Numbered from the stretch's first letter, positions 1 to 6,377 are shown. The stretch is DNA of 9,926 nt from Nitrososphaerota archaeon (GCA_021160205.1 JAGHCZ010000073.1:1-9926); one strand, 5' to 3'. Notes: a model not told the origin generated them from the letters alone. A program made the numbers and translations.

Positions 1-494
1 CTTTGAATGAGGCTCGTCACGAGGGTGAACATGAAGATTATGACCGAGATCGCGAGGAAAATCGACGCCGTGACTTCATCTAAAATCTTTCCAAAATATA
101 GCGCCAGAGAGCCCATAACCGGAATTGCTTGAATGAGTATTAAGGATACGAGGCGAATGGACGACATCCTCCTCCACTTTCTCGCGAAATACCCTATCAG
201 GTAGAATGCCACGAAATTTGATGGAACCCCTACAGTAATGCTCAGAAGCGGGTTCCCGTGAACGAACATATCGCTGATGAATATCCCTATCGCGGCTCCA
301 ACCCCACCCACCTTAGGAGAGAAAAGAATCGAGAAAACCGCCGGAATCACCACCGCCGGCCAGAAGCGAACAGTCCCGAAAACCGGAGCAAAGAGGCCGA
401 GATAGGTGAGATAGCCGAATCCCGCGTATAACGCCGCGTTTAAAGCCGTCAACGAGACCTCCAAGCTCGGTCTAATCTCGTCAGCTTTATTCAA
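1..494 (-). CDS. ECF-transporter S-component-like membrane protein (partial)
   Basis: The reading frame is open from a TTG at 494 to the left edge (164 codons; the C-terminus lies outside). The translation is a hydrophobic multi-pass membrane protein with a short polar N-terminus (residues 1-13). About five membrane segments follow, at roughly residues 15-36, 44-60, 64-78, 82-103 and 112-133, and a sixth begins near 143. A basic loop (ARKWRR, about 104-109) separates two of them. Small helices rich in Gly/Ala/Pro (ALNAALYAGFGYL; VGGVGAAIGIFISD) resemble the substrate-binding S components of energy-coupling-factor vitamin transporters, such as the QueT-like group. This assignment rests on overall pattern, not on a diagnostic residue. 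The substrate is unknown; a folate or cobalamin link is tempting from the neighbours but not shown. I chose TTG 494 because a minus-strand TATA box at 523-531 predicts transcription starting near 500, giving a leaderless start. TTG 464 is the alternative. It is divergent to the RACo gene. Confidence 0.6.
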   Translation of the reverse strand, partial: MNKADEIRPSLEVSLTALNAALYAGFGYLTYLGLFAPVFGTVRFWPAVVIPAVFSILFSPKVGGVGAAIGIFISDMFVHGNPLLSITVGVPSNFVAFYLIGYFARKWRRMSSIRLVSLILIQAIPVMGSLALYFGKILDEVTASIFLAISVIIFMFTLVTSLIQ

Positions 495-522
495 GGGCGG
501 TCCAATAAATTTGGCTTCGTCA

Positions 523-531
523 AATTTATAA
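523..531 (-). promoter_or_regulatory. TATA box of the membrane-protein gene
   Basis: On the minus strand the sequence TTTATAAAT lies about 30 nt upstream of the TTG at 494. This is the spacing expected for an archaeal TATA box driving an almost leaderless transcript. The motif is nearly symmetrical and could also serve the plus strand, but a plus-strand start from here (about 553) would leave a leader of about 50 nt before the RACo gene, so a second box at 575-582 fits that gene better. Confidence 0.5.
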
Positions 532-540
532 ATAATCTTC

Positions 541-552
541 CGTCAATTGACG
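541..552. repeat. Perfect 12-bp palindrome, candidate operator
   Basis: CGTCAATTGACG is its own reverse complement. It lies between the two divergent TATA boxes (523-531 minus, 575-582 plus). The half-site CGTCAA also occurs at 518-523, next to the minus-strand TATA box. Position and symmetry fit the binding site of a dimeric regulator acting on both genes. No regulator is encoded in the window, and a 12-bp palindrome in AT-rich DNA can arise by chance. Confidence 0.35.
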
Positions 553-574
553 AAATAAAAAACTTCATAAGGAG

Positions 575-582
575 CTTAAATA
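575..582 (+). promoter_or_regulatory. TATA box of the RACo gene
   Basis: CTTAAATA lies 22-29 nt before the TTG at 604. Transcription would start at or next to that codon, making the mRNA leaderless. No Shine-Dalgarno sequence precedes the TTG, which agrees with this. The box supports 604 as the start, because an in-frame TAA at 577-579 closes the frame upstream. Confidence 0.5.
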
Positions 583-603
583 ACTTCGAGCCGAGTTCAC
601 GCT

Positions 604-2478
604 TTGGCCGGATCCGGTTTTCATCGAGTAAAAATTCACTTAACTGATGGAGAAGAACTTGAGATCGAGGTTGACGAATCCCTATCACTACTAGAAAATT
701 TGCTGAGAAACGGGGTTTTAATCGATAACCTCTGCGGAGGTAGAGGCCTTTGCGGAAAATGCGTTGTCAAGATTATTAGCGGAAAAACCTCGCCGATGAC
801 CGATCAGGAGAAGCGCTGGAGAAAAATACTCGGATCCGACATCCGATTAAGCTGGCAGGTCAGAATTCTCTCAGACGCCGAAATAGAGCTGAAAGGAGTT
901 TCAAGAGCTATTGAAGGAAAAATCCTGACTTGGGGGCTTCAAGAAATCACAGAGCTGAAGCCGCTCACGAGGTCAAAGAAAATCCGGCTCAGAAAACCCA
1001 CTCTTCAAGATCAGAAAGGAGATTTAGAAAGGCTCCTAGAAGCCGCCGGAACCAGGCATTATGACCCGCTCATAATAAGCGAGCTTTCCCGCTCCATGAG
1101 GAAATCAGATTTCGAAATCTACGTAATTCAACGCGGGGAAGAGATACTAGACGTCATCTCGGCGAAGGGGAACGCTGACAGGCTGTTTGGGGTCGCGGTA
1201 GACATAGGGACGACGACGATCGTCGGTTATCTATACGATCTCGAAACGGGGAAAAATTTGGCGATAGAATCAGCGTACAACGGGCAAATAAAATTCGGAG
1301 AAGACGTGATAAGCAGGGTCGACTACGCCAGAAAAAGCGCGGAAAACCTGAGATCTCTTCAGGGAGCCGTGGTGAACACGATAAACGAGATAATCGAAAA
1401 GCTCTCGGAGAAAGCTAGAATCGAAAAACATAGAATCTACGATGTTGTATGCGCCGGAAACACCACCATGCTTTCCCTCCTGCTGGGAAATGACTGCTAC
1501 TACGGATCTCACGCGCCTTATCCCCCGCCCTTCACTTCATCTGTAGAGGTGAAAGCCCGAGACCTAGGAATAAAAATAAATCAGAAAGGATACGTCAAAA
1601 CCGTTCCATCAATAAGCGCCTACGTTGGAGGAGATATAATAGCGGATATCCTCGCCTCCAAACTTCACAAATACCCGGGAAAGGCCGCCCTAATAGATCT
1701 AGGAACAAACGGTGAGATCGTGATAAAAGCAGACGATCTTCTCCTATCGACCTCATGCGCGGCTGGCCCGGCTCTCGAAGGCTATGGCGTGAAGGACGGA
1801 ATGCGAGCCGTGAAGGGGGCGATAGAAACAGTCGTTATAGACGAGTTCGGGAAAAGCTACTACAAGGTGATCGGCGGAGGAAGACCTAGAGGGATATGTG
1901 GCTCGGGAATAATAGAGGCAATAGCTTGGATGCGCATTAGAGGAATAATAGACGGCTCCGGAAAACTTATCGAAGAATCGAGCGAGAAAGTTGTAAGAGG
2001 ACCCGAAGGGCTCCAATTCGTAATAGCCTCGGCGAAGGAATCTGCAACCGGAAGGGATATAGCGATAACCCAACAAGACATCCGCAAAATTCAGCTCGCT
2101 AAAGCAGCTATCTACGCAGCTTTACTCACGTTATCGAGGATATCAAGAATAAGACTCGAAGAGCTGGAAAAGATATTCGTGGCCGGGGCGTTCGGAAACT
2201 ACCTAGACATCTTCGCCTCCCAAGTTCTCGGAATGCTTCCAGATATTCCGCGGGAAAAGTTTTCTTTCATAGGAAACGGGTCCGTGGCCGGAGCCAGCTT
2301 GATTCTCCTCTCAAGAGATGCCGCGGAAGAGGCTCAGAGAATCTCCAAAGAAGTCAGATCAATAGAGTTGAACACGATAAAAGATTTTCAAGAAGAGTTC
2401 ATCAGAGCGACGCATATACCGCACATGGATAAAGAATTATTTAAAAACACTCTCAAAGCCATCGAATCTCTGAAATAG
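604..2478 (+). CDS. RACo-type ATP-dependent reductive activator of corrinoid proteins
   Basis: This 624-residue protein has the architecture of RACo, which uses ATP to drive electron transfer that returns inactive Co(II) corrinoid proteins to Co(I). It has an N-terminal plant-type ferredoxin domain (about 1-95), a linker (about 100-190) and an ASKHA ATPase domain (about 195-600). Visible motifs are the cluster cysteines C44-x5-C50-x2-C53, the first phosphate loop VAVDIGTTT (197-205), AGNTTM (284-289), the second phosphate loop IDLGTNGEI (364-372), CAAGPALEG (385-393), GICGSGIIEA (430-439) and AGAFGNYLD (527-535). Length and domain order match the family. One oddity is that the expected fourth cluster cysteine is Trp84 in RLSWQ, where relatives have Cys followed by Gln; there is no other Cys between 53 and 283. 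The start is TTG 604, fitting the TATA box. The gene is convergent to mtrH. The likely client is a corrinoid protein working with that methyltransferase, encoded elsewhere. The family call is secure; the exact client is inference. Confidence 0.9.
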   Translation: MAGSGFHRVKIHLTDGEELEIEVDESLSLLENLLRNGVLIDNLCGGRGLCGKCVVKIISGKTSPMTDQEKRWRKILGSDIRLSWQVRILSDAEIELKGVSRAIEGKILTWGLQEITELKPLTRSKKIRLRKPTLQDQKGDLERLLEAAGTRHYDPLIISELSRSMRKSDFEIYVIQRGEEILDVISAKGNADRLFGVAVDIGTTTIVGYLYDLETGKNLAIESAYNGQIKFGEDVISRVDYARKSAENLRSLQGAVVNTINEIIEKLSEKARIEKHRIYDVVCAGNTTMLSLLLGNDCYYGSHAPYPPPFTSSVEVKARDLGIKINQKGYVKTVPSISAYVGGDIIADILASKLHKYPGKAALIDLGTNGEIVIKADDLLLSTSCAAGPALEGYGVKDGMRAVKGAIETVVIDEFGKSYYKVIGGGRPRGICGSGIIEAIAWMRIRGIIDGSGKLIEESSEKVVRGPEGLQFVIASAKESATGRDIAITQQDIRKIQLAKAAIYAALLTLSRISRIRLEELEKIFVAGAFGNYLDIFASQVLGMLPDIPREKFSFIGNGSVAGASLILLSRDAAEEAQRISKEVRSIELNTIKDFQEEFIRATHIPHMDKELFKNTLKAIESLK

Positions 2479-2613
2479 TTTCACCAGAAACACAGATAAT
2501 CCCTAACTTTGAGTTTTCCAACTCTCCCACTTATTTTGGAAGGGCCTTTCATCGGGAATGGATCAATCATGGTGCAAACATGAGGCTTCTATCAAATCGA
2601 TTCCAGCAGCTCG
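2479..2613. other. Convergent intergenic region between the RACo gene and mtrH
   Basis: This 135-nt gap holds no credible gene. It contains a small potential hairpin at 2511-2524 (five-base stem, GAGTT/AACTC) and no long T-run on either strand, so the terminators of the two converging transcripts are not obvious. Confidence 0.5.
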
Positions 2614-3525
2614 CTAGAGTATCTTATACAAGGGATGGTTTCTTGTTTTAGGAGTTATGCCGAGTGTTCTTGCATGATAGGCGATCATGGCGTCTATGGC
2701 CGCGCACGCCGGATACACCCAACTTGCGTTTTTTATAGGCCCATATATTATGAAGTCAGCGCCCATCATTATCGGTAAGGCAATAACGTTGGCCCCGCAG
2801 GCCTCGAATTGCGGCGAGGTCATCTTCTTTTTTCTCAGCCACATGTATAAAGCGTTAGCAGGTGCACAACCAGCTGGATAGCCTAGCTCCTCCTTTACCC
2901 TATAAATGATATCAGCCGTCCAGCTTATACTCGGCACATCAAGTACGCCTAGATCGATTAAGATGTTTTCTATGCCGGCTTCCTCGGCGATTTTAATCAG
3001 GTTTTTTCCATCGTTCTCCAGCATTTTGAGCCTATCTTTAGGCATGAGGTATTTGGTGCTGAATAACAATATGATCGCGCTCTTTATTTTGCTAGATCGT
3101 AACGCCTCTATCTCATCTTCTTTAATATTCTCGTCAATGGGATTATAGACTGCTCTATCGATGAGTCCTATCTCTTCAACGTGTCTAAGAGCCTCAATTC
3201 TCACAGCAGGGCTCGAGCTGTCGATCAGGAAGGGGGCATCCGTATGATCTGCTACAAAATCTATGTATTTGCAGAGGGCCTCGGAGGTTTCACCGAGTAC
3301 ATCAATTATGCGGGGAATACCTTTCTCCTTGGAGAGTTCTTCTTCCTTATTCAAAAGGTCTTCCGCAGCCTTGCGATCGAATTCGCCCCTAACAGGATCT
3401 TTCACAATCCTATGTCTGCTGTAGAATATGCTGCCCATTAAGACCGTGGGATATTCGCCTGGCTGTCCTCCTATTTTCACGTTACCTATTTGGAAAACTT
3501 TTTGTTCAGCCTTAAACCTGAACAT
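2614..3525 (-). CDS. MtrH-family methyltransferase (methyl-pterin:corrinoid)
   Basis: The protein (303 residues from ATG 3525) matches the catalytic subunit H of methyl-tetrahydromethanopterin:coenzyme M methyltransferase along its whole length. The N-terminus (FRFKAEQKVFQIGNVKIGGQ, 2-21, followed by PGEYPTV) is characteristic. Other landmarks are GSIFYSRHRIV (31-41), IDSSSP (101-106), NPIDEN (128-133), IDLGVLDVPS (190-199), GCAPANAL (219-226) and MGADFIIYGPIKNA (254-267), consistent with a TIM-barrel pterin-binding fold. It is the last gene of a THF operon and no other Mtr subunit is present. It therefore most likely moves a methyl group between methyl-THF and a soluble corrinoid protein, the job AcsE does in acetogens. 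The true substrate pterin and the direction are inference. I chose ATG 3525 because GGGTGGTG lies 6 nt upstream and the family begins with MF(K/R)F; an in-frame GTG at 3537 would add four residues. The 91-nt gap to metF contains a weak TATA-like CATAAAAAA at 3569-3577 (read on the plus strand), so a separate transcript is possible. Confidence 0.88.
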   Translation of the reverse strand: MFRFKAEQKVFQIGNVKIGGQPGEYPTVLMGSIFYSRHRIVKDPVRGEFDRKAAEDLLNKEEELSKEKGIPRIIDVLGETSEALCKYIDFVADHTDAPFLIDSSSPAVRIEALRHVEEIGLIDRAVYNPIDENIKEDEIEALRSSKIKSAIILLFSTKYLMPKDRLKMLENDGKNLIKIAEEAGIENILIDLGVLDVPSISWTADIIYRVKEELGYPAGCAPANALYMWLRKKKMTSPQFEACGANVIALPIMMGADFIIYGPIKNASWVYPACAAIDAMIAYHARTLGITPKTRNHPLYKIL

Positions 3526-3616
3526 AGAGTACACCACCCAGAGCGACGTGTGAAAACTTATTGAGGCTCATAAAAAACCTTACTAACTTTTCAACACGAC
3601 CAATTGATTGAAATTA

Positions 3617-4543
3617 TCAGAGGCTAGGTCTAGGCAGTAGCCCAGCCTTCTTCACCAATACCGGCACCACATCTTCCCATCCTATCGCCATTATGTGAAT
3701 TCCGTGAACTCCTTCTATCTCCTTTAATCTTTCAATTGTTTCCACGCATAGATCGATTCCTCTCTCCCTAGCCTCCTCTTTCGGCGCATTTTTCATTCTC
3801 TCTAAAATCTCATCTGGTATATCTATGCCGGGGACGTTTTCTTTCATGTACTTCGCCATACGATAGGATTTTAGCGGCGTGACGCCGGCTAGGATGTGTA
3901 TTTTCTCGTGTAGTTTTCTTTCTCTTACCAGCTTCATCCATCTTTCAAACTTCTCTACGTTGTATACGCACTGAGTTTGGATGAAGTCTGCTCCGGCTTT
4001 AACCTTCTTTTCAAGTCTCAGAACTCTAAGTTCAAGAGGAGATCCAGCAAACGGATTTGCCACAGCCCCGATGTAAAGTCTAGGTTCTACATCCATCTCG
4101 TCGCCGCATTGAAACCTCTTCTCATCACGCATGTCCTTTACTATTTTGATAAACTGGACCGCATCGATGTCGTATACTGGTTTAGCAAAAGGATGATTCC
4201 CCATCGATACGTGATCTCCGGTTAAGCATAGAATATTGTTTATTCCCAGAGCTGCTACGCCTAATACGTCCATTTGAAGGGCGATTCTGTTTCTATCCCG
4301 GCATGTCATTTGAACGATAGGATCTAATCCCTCTTCTTTACCTATGAGGCATCCAGCCCAACTCGCCATACGAGCCACAGCGGTCTGACCATCGGTTACA
4401 TTGAAGGCGTCAATAGATCCTTTCAGCATCCTTGCCTTCCTTCTGATCACTTCGGGATTAGCGCTTTTTGGGGGTCCAATCTCGGCGGTGACCGCAAATT
4501 TCCCGTTCTCAAGAATTTTCTCAAGGTTACTATTCGTCTTCAA
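3617..4543 (-). CDS. metF: Methylenetetrahydrofolate reductase, MetF
   Basis: MetF reduces methylene-THF to methyl-THF in the cytoplasm, using a flavin. The 308-residue protein has the expected barrel landmarks: the N-terminal strand FAVTAEIGPPKS (16-27), with Glu21 at the position of the catalytic glutamate; FNVTDGQTA (47-55); LCLTGDHVS (105-113), where relatives have a flavin-contacting L-x-GD; YIGAVANPF (157-165); AGADFIQTQCVYN (183-195); and ILAGVTPLKS (217-226). The length is normal for the acetogen and archaeal type without a regulatory domain. The start is TTG 4543, preceded by an excellent Shine-Dalgarno sequence (GAGGAGGGAG, 4549-4558) that overlaps the metV stop codon (4557-4559). 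This implies translational coupling of metV and metF. In acetogens MetF works in a complex with MetV, and the gene order here supports the same pairing. The electron donor is not evident; no Hdr-like or NADH-oxidising partner lies nearby. Confidence 0.92.
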   Translation of the reverse strand: MKTNSNLEKILENGKFAVTAEIGPPKSANPEVIRRKARMLKGSIDAFNVTDGQTAVARMASWAGCLIGKEEGLDPIVQMTCRDRNRIALQMDVLGVAALGINNILCLTGDHVSMGNHPFAKPVYDIDAVQFIKIVKDMRDEKRFQCGDEMDVEPRLYIGAVANPFAGSPLELRVLRLEKKVKAGADFIQTQCVYNVEKFERWMKLVRERKLHEKIHILAGVTPLKSYRMAKYMKENVPGIDIPDEILERMKNAPKEEARERGIDLCVETIERLKEIEGVHGIHIMAIGWEDVVPVLVKKAGLLPRPSL

Positions 4544-4548
4544 ACAAT

Positions 4549-4558
4549 CTCCCTCCTC
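4549..4558 (-). promoter_or_regulatory. Shine-Dalgarno of metF overlapping the metV stop
   Basis: GAGGAGGGAG on the minus strand lies 5 nt before the TTG at 4543 and shares bases with the TGA stop of metV (4557-4559). It is the strongest ribosome binding site in the window. It decides the non-ATG start of metF and suggests that ribosomes finishing metV reinitiate on metF. Confidence 0.7.
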
Positions 4559-5246
4559 ATAATTTTATCTTGAGGCGTTCAACCTCTAATTCACGCGGCC
4601 TCTTCATTTTACTCCAGTCTTTAGGGCTCATGATCTTTGAGAGCATATCGAGTTCGCCGAGTTTCTTTAGCCTCTCGTAAATTTGAACCCAAACACAGTC
4701 CACTTCAGGATTCACCTCGCATTTTCCATCAGGTCTCACGCCTCCGCAAGGGCCGTTTAGCAAGCCTTTTGGACATCTGGTCAGAGGACATAGGCCCGCG
4801 GTATAGGCGAGTATGCACTCACCACATCCTTGGCATTCCTCAGTGAACCTAGTCGGGCCTCCGCCGAAAAATCCTAGGGAATCAACCGCCGGATAGATCG
4901 GTTTAAAGATGCCGAGGTCTTTTTCTAAGTATTCTCGAATCACTTGCAGCCCGTCGCCGCAAGTCATCATCAGGATGGCGTCGCATTCTTTTATTTCTTT
5001 TAGATGCTTCTTTACGTATCTAGAGCTCGTTGGGAGGTAACAAGTGAACGCGTAAAGGGGGAGTTTGATTTCGGCTAGGATTTCTTTTCCCTCTTTTGAC
5101 AACGTTTCTGCCATTTTTTCTACATCTTTTTCGCCGCCTGTGTGAAAAATCGTGGCGCATCCACCGCATCCCATTAAAACAATTTTTTCCTTCCCGCTAA
5201 GGTACTCCAAAATTTCTTTTATAGGTTTTAGCTTTTGCCCCATCAT
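4557..5246 (-). CDS. metV: MetV-like methylenetetrahydrofolate reductase accessory subunit
   Basis: This 229-residue cysteine-rich protein matches the MetV / MTHFR C-terminal-domain family, whose members partner MetF in acetogens. An N-terminal part resembling a Rossmann-like domain carries KIVLMGCGGCATI (21-33), FTCYLP (67-72) and ILMMTCGDGLQVI (91-103). The C-terminal Cys cluster is CQGCGEC (138-144), GLCPLTRCPKG (151-161), LNGPCGGVRPDGKC (163-176) and CVWVQIYERLKKLG (184-197). The 13 cysteines suggest bound zinc and/or an iron-sulfur cluster; which one cannot be read from sequence. The final 30 residues are charged. It sits between folD and metF, 12 nt after the folD stop. GGGGGT (5254-5259) lies 7 nt ahead of ATG 5246; the adjacent ATG 5243 is an equally possible start. 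It may pass electrons to the flavin of MetF from a ferredoxin or a heterodisulfide-reductase-like partner encoded elsewhere, by analogy with acetogens. Confidence 0.85.
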   Translation of the reverse strand: MMGQKLKPIKEILEYLSGKEKIVLMGCGGCATIFHTGGEKDVEKMAETLSKEGKEILAEIKLPLYAFTCYLPTSSRYVKKHLKEIKECDAILMMTCGDGLQVIREYLEKDLGIFKPIYPAVDSLGFFGGGPTRFTEECQGCGECILAYTAGLCPLTRCPKGLLNGPCGGVRPDGKCEVNPEVDCVWVQIYERLKKLGELDMLSKIMSPKDWSKMKRPRELEVERLKIKL

Positions 5247-5258
5247 GGCTAGTACCCC

Positions 5259-6134
5259 CTAACTACGTAATCCCTCTATCATTTCAGCAGCCTTGACGGT
5301 GTTCGAAATTAACATTGCGGTGGTAACGGGGCCAACACCACCGGGTACAGGCGTTATCGCGCTCACCTTCTCCTTAACAGCATCAAAATCGACGTCGCCG
5401 ACCAACTTGAACTTTCCAGGTCTTTCAGGATCTTCTACTCTGCTGACTCCTATGTCTATCACTACAGCTCCTTCCGCAACCATGTCAGCGGTTATCAGGC
5501 GGGGCTTCCCGACGGCGGATACCAAGATCTCAGCATTTCTCGTATGGTTAGTAAGGTCACGAGTAGCTATGTCGCAAGCCGTGACCGTGGCCCAATTTTT
5601 TATTAGAAGGAGAGTAGTCAATCTTCCAACCCTCCCAGCAGCGCCGACTAAGACGACCTCTTTGCCTTTTAAGTCGTATCCGCTTCTTCTCAGAATTTCA
5701 CATACAGCTAAGGGCGTGCAGGGGATGAATCTTGGATTACCTAACAGAAATAACCCCACGTTCAAAGGATTGATGCAATCAATGTCTTTGTTCGGATTTA
5801 TCACTTCAGACACTTCGGTGACATCGATGTGCTTTGGTAAGGGCATTTGAAGCAGAATACCGTGGATCCTCGAATCTCGGCTGATTTCAGCGATCTTCTT
5901 CTCAAGTTCTTCCTGCGTTACGTTTTTCGGCAACTTAAACACATCAGTAGATATGCCCACTGCTCCAAAACTTTTTTGGATCCTGCGGAGGTAGGACAGA
6001 GAGGCTGGGCTCTCGCCGACTAAAACCGTTGCAAGTTGAGGGGTTACGCCTCTGTTTTTTAACTCTTTAACTTTCTGCTTAAGTTCATTCTGAATCTCTT
6101 CAGCAATTTTTCTCCCGTCTATTATTTTCGACAT
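5259..6134 (-). CDS. folD: FolD-family methylene-THF dehydrogenase / methenyl-THF cyclohydrolase, divergent
   Basis: FolD interconverts methylene-, methenyl- and formyl-THF using NAD(P). The protein (291 residues from ATG 6134, normal length) has the N-terminal substrate domain with GESPASLSYLRRIQKS (40-55), LLQMPLPKH (94-102) and NPNKDIDCINPLNVG (113-127). The nucleotide domain carries VVLVGAAGRVGR (160-171), and the signature ITPVPGGVGPVTTAML (260-275) follows. Several usually conserved residues differ. The catalytic Lys of the YxxxK motif is Ile52 (Tyr48 is kept; a Lys stands two positions later at 54). The loop usually reading GRSxxVGxP is GAAGRVGRL (164-172). The usual C-H-S after the following strand is C-D-I (187-189). 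In human and E. coli enzymes the Lys is tied to catalysis, so the cyclohydrolase step may be weakened or lost, and coenzyme preference may differ. ATG 6134 is preferred over GTG 6146 because GGTGA (6143-6147) precedes it by 8 nt and overlaps that GTG. It is the first gene of the folD-metV-metF-mtrH operon. Confidence 0.9.
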   Translation of the reverse strand: MSKIIDGRKIAEEIQNELKQKVKELKNRGVTPQLATVLVGESPASLSYLRRIQKSFGAVGISTDVFKLPKNVTQEELEKKIAEISRDSRIHGILLQMPLPKHIDVTEVSEVINPNKDIDCINPLNVGLFLLGNPRFIPCTPLAVCEILRRSGYDLKGKEVVLVGAAGRVGRLTTLLLIKNWATVTACDIATRDLTNHTRNAEILVSAVGKPRLITADMVAEGAVVIDIGVSRVEDPERPGKFKLVGDVDFDAVKEKVSAITPVPGGVGPVTTAMLISNTVKAAEMIEGLRS

Positions 6135-6142
6135 TCTCGGCT

Positions 6143-6147
6143 TCACC
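6143..6147 (-). promoter_or_regulatory. Shine-Dalgarno deciding the folD start
   Basis: GGTGA on the minus strand is the exact core complement of an archaeal 16S rRNA 3' end and lies 8 nt before ATG 6134. The competing in-frame GTG at 6146 is made of this same sequence, so the longer start is less likely. Confidence 0.55.
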
Positions 6148-6189
6148 GTCTCGTTATTTCCCTGACGGATGCCGAGCTAAAAAACGTTA

Positions 6190-6233
6190 CTTGAAGTTAA
6201 AAGTCGGAGAAATTGTTCGATTTTAACTTCAAG
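6190..6233. repeat. 13-bp perfect inverted repeat in the folD/fhs intergenic region
   Basis: The left arm CTTGAAGTTAAAA (6190-6202) is the exact reverse complement of the right arm TTTTAACTTCAAG (6221-6233). Allowing a single bulged base, the pairing continues for three more pairs (TCG/CGA). The spacer is 18 nt. If folD is transcribed from the minus-strand TATA box at 6263-6273, the mRNA would begin near 6242, and this hairpin would sit at its very 5' end. On the minus strand a T6 run follows at 6179-6184, so a stem-loop plus T-run arrangement exists in the leader. As DNA, the element could instead be an operator for the two divergent promoters. Confidence 0.55.
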
Positions 6234-6262
6234 CTTTTACATCCATGCGCCATGGAATGAGG

Positions 6263-6273
6263 AAATTATATAT
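6263..6273 (-). promoter_or_regulatory. Candidate TATA box for the folD-metV-metF-mtrH operon
   Basis: On the minus strand this reads ATATATAATTT, a good archaeal TATA box. It predicts a transcript start near 6242 and a leader of about 110 nt before folD ATG 6134. The same bases could also act on the plus strand, but fhs has its own closer box. Weaker TTTTAA-type boxes inside the inverted repeat would give shorter leaders. Confidence 0.45.
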
Positions 6274-6304
6274 GTGATGAAGTTTACCTAGCCATTGCTC
6301 ATTA

Positions 6305-6361
6305 AATCCTAATTTGTGAGTCTTTTATCCTTACTTGGCATATTTCTCAATCCTAATTTTT
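6305..6361 (+). repeat. Direct repeat upstream of fhs
   Basis: The 11-mer AATCCTAATTT occurs at 6305-6315 and again at 6349-6359, 44 bp apart (about four helical turns). The second copy ends about 19 bp before the fhs TATA box. This could be a paired activator or repressor site, or chance similarity in AT-rich DNA. Confidence 0.3.
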
Positions 6362-6377
6362 GTCTTTAAGTAATCTT

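Noticed and set aside
491..688. Minus-strand open frame across the divergent promoter region
   Set aside because: It overlaps both the RACo N-terminus and the membrane-protein promoter, and its translation has no recognisable features.
1753..2087. Overlapping minus-strand open frames inside the RACo gene
   Set aside because: They are shadows of the ASKHA domain coding sequence, with no independent signals.
2511..2524. Small hairpin as a terminator after the RACo gene
   Set aside because: A five-base stem without a following T-run is too weak to support.
5293..5850. Open frame of 185 codons on the plus strand
   Set aside because: It lies entirely antisense to folD, whose protein has clear family motifs. 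The translation resembles no known protein and there is no promoter or ribosome binding site.
6274..6280. GTGATGA resembling a box C of a C/D guide RNA
   Set aside because: No box D (CTGA) follows at a suitable distance and no terminal stem is visible.
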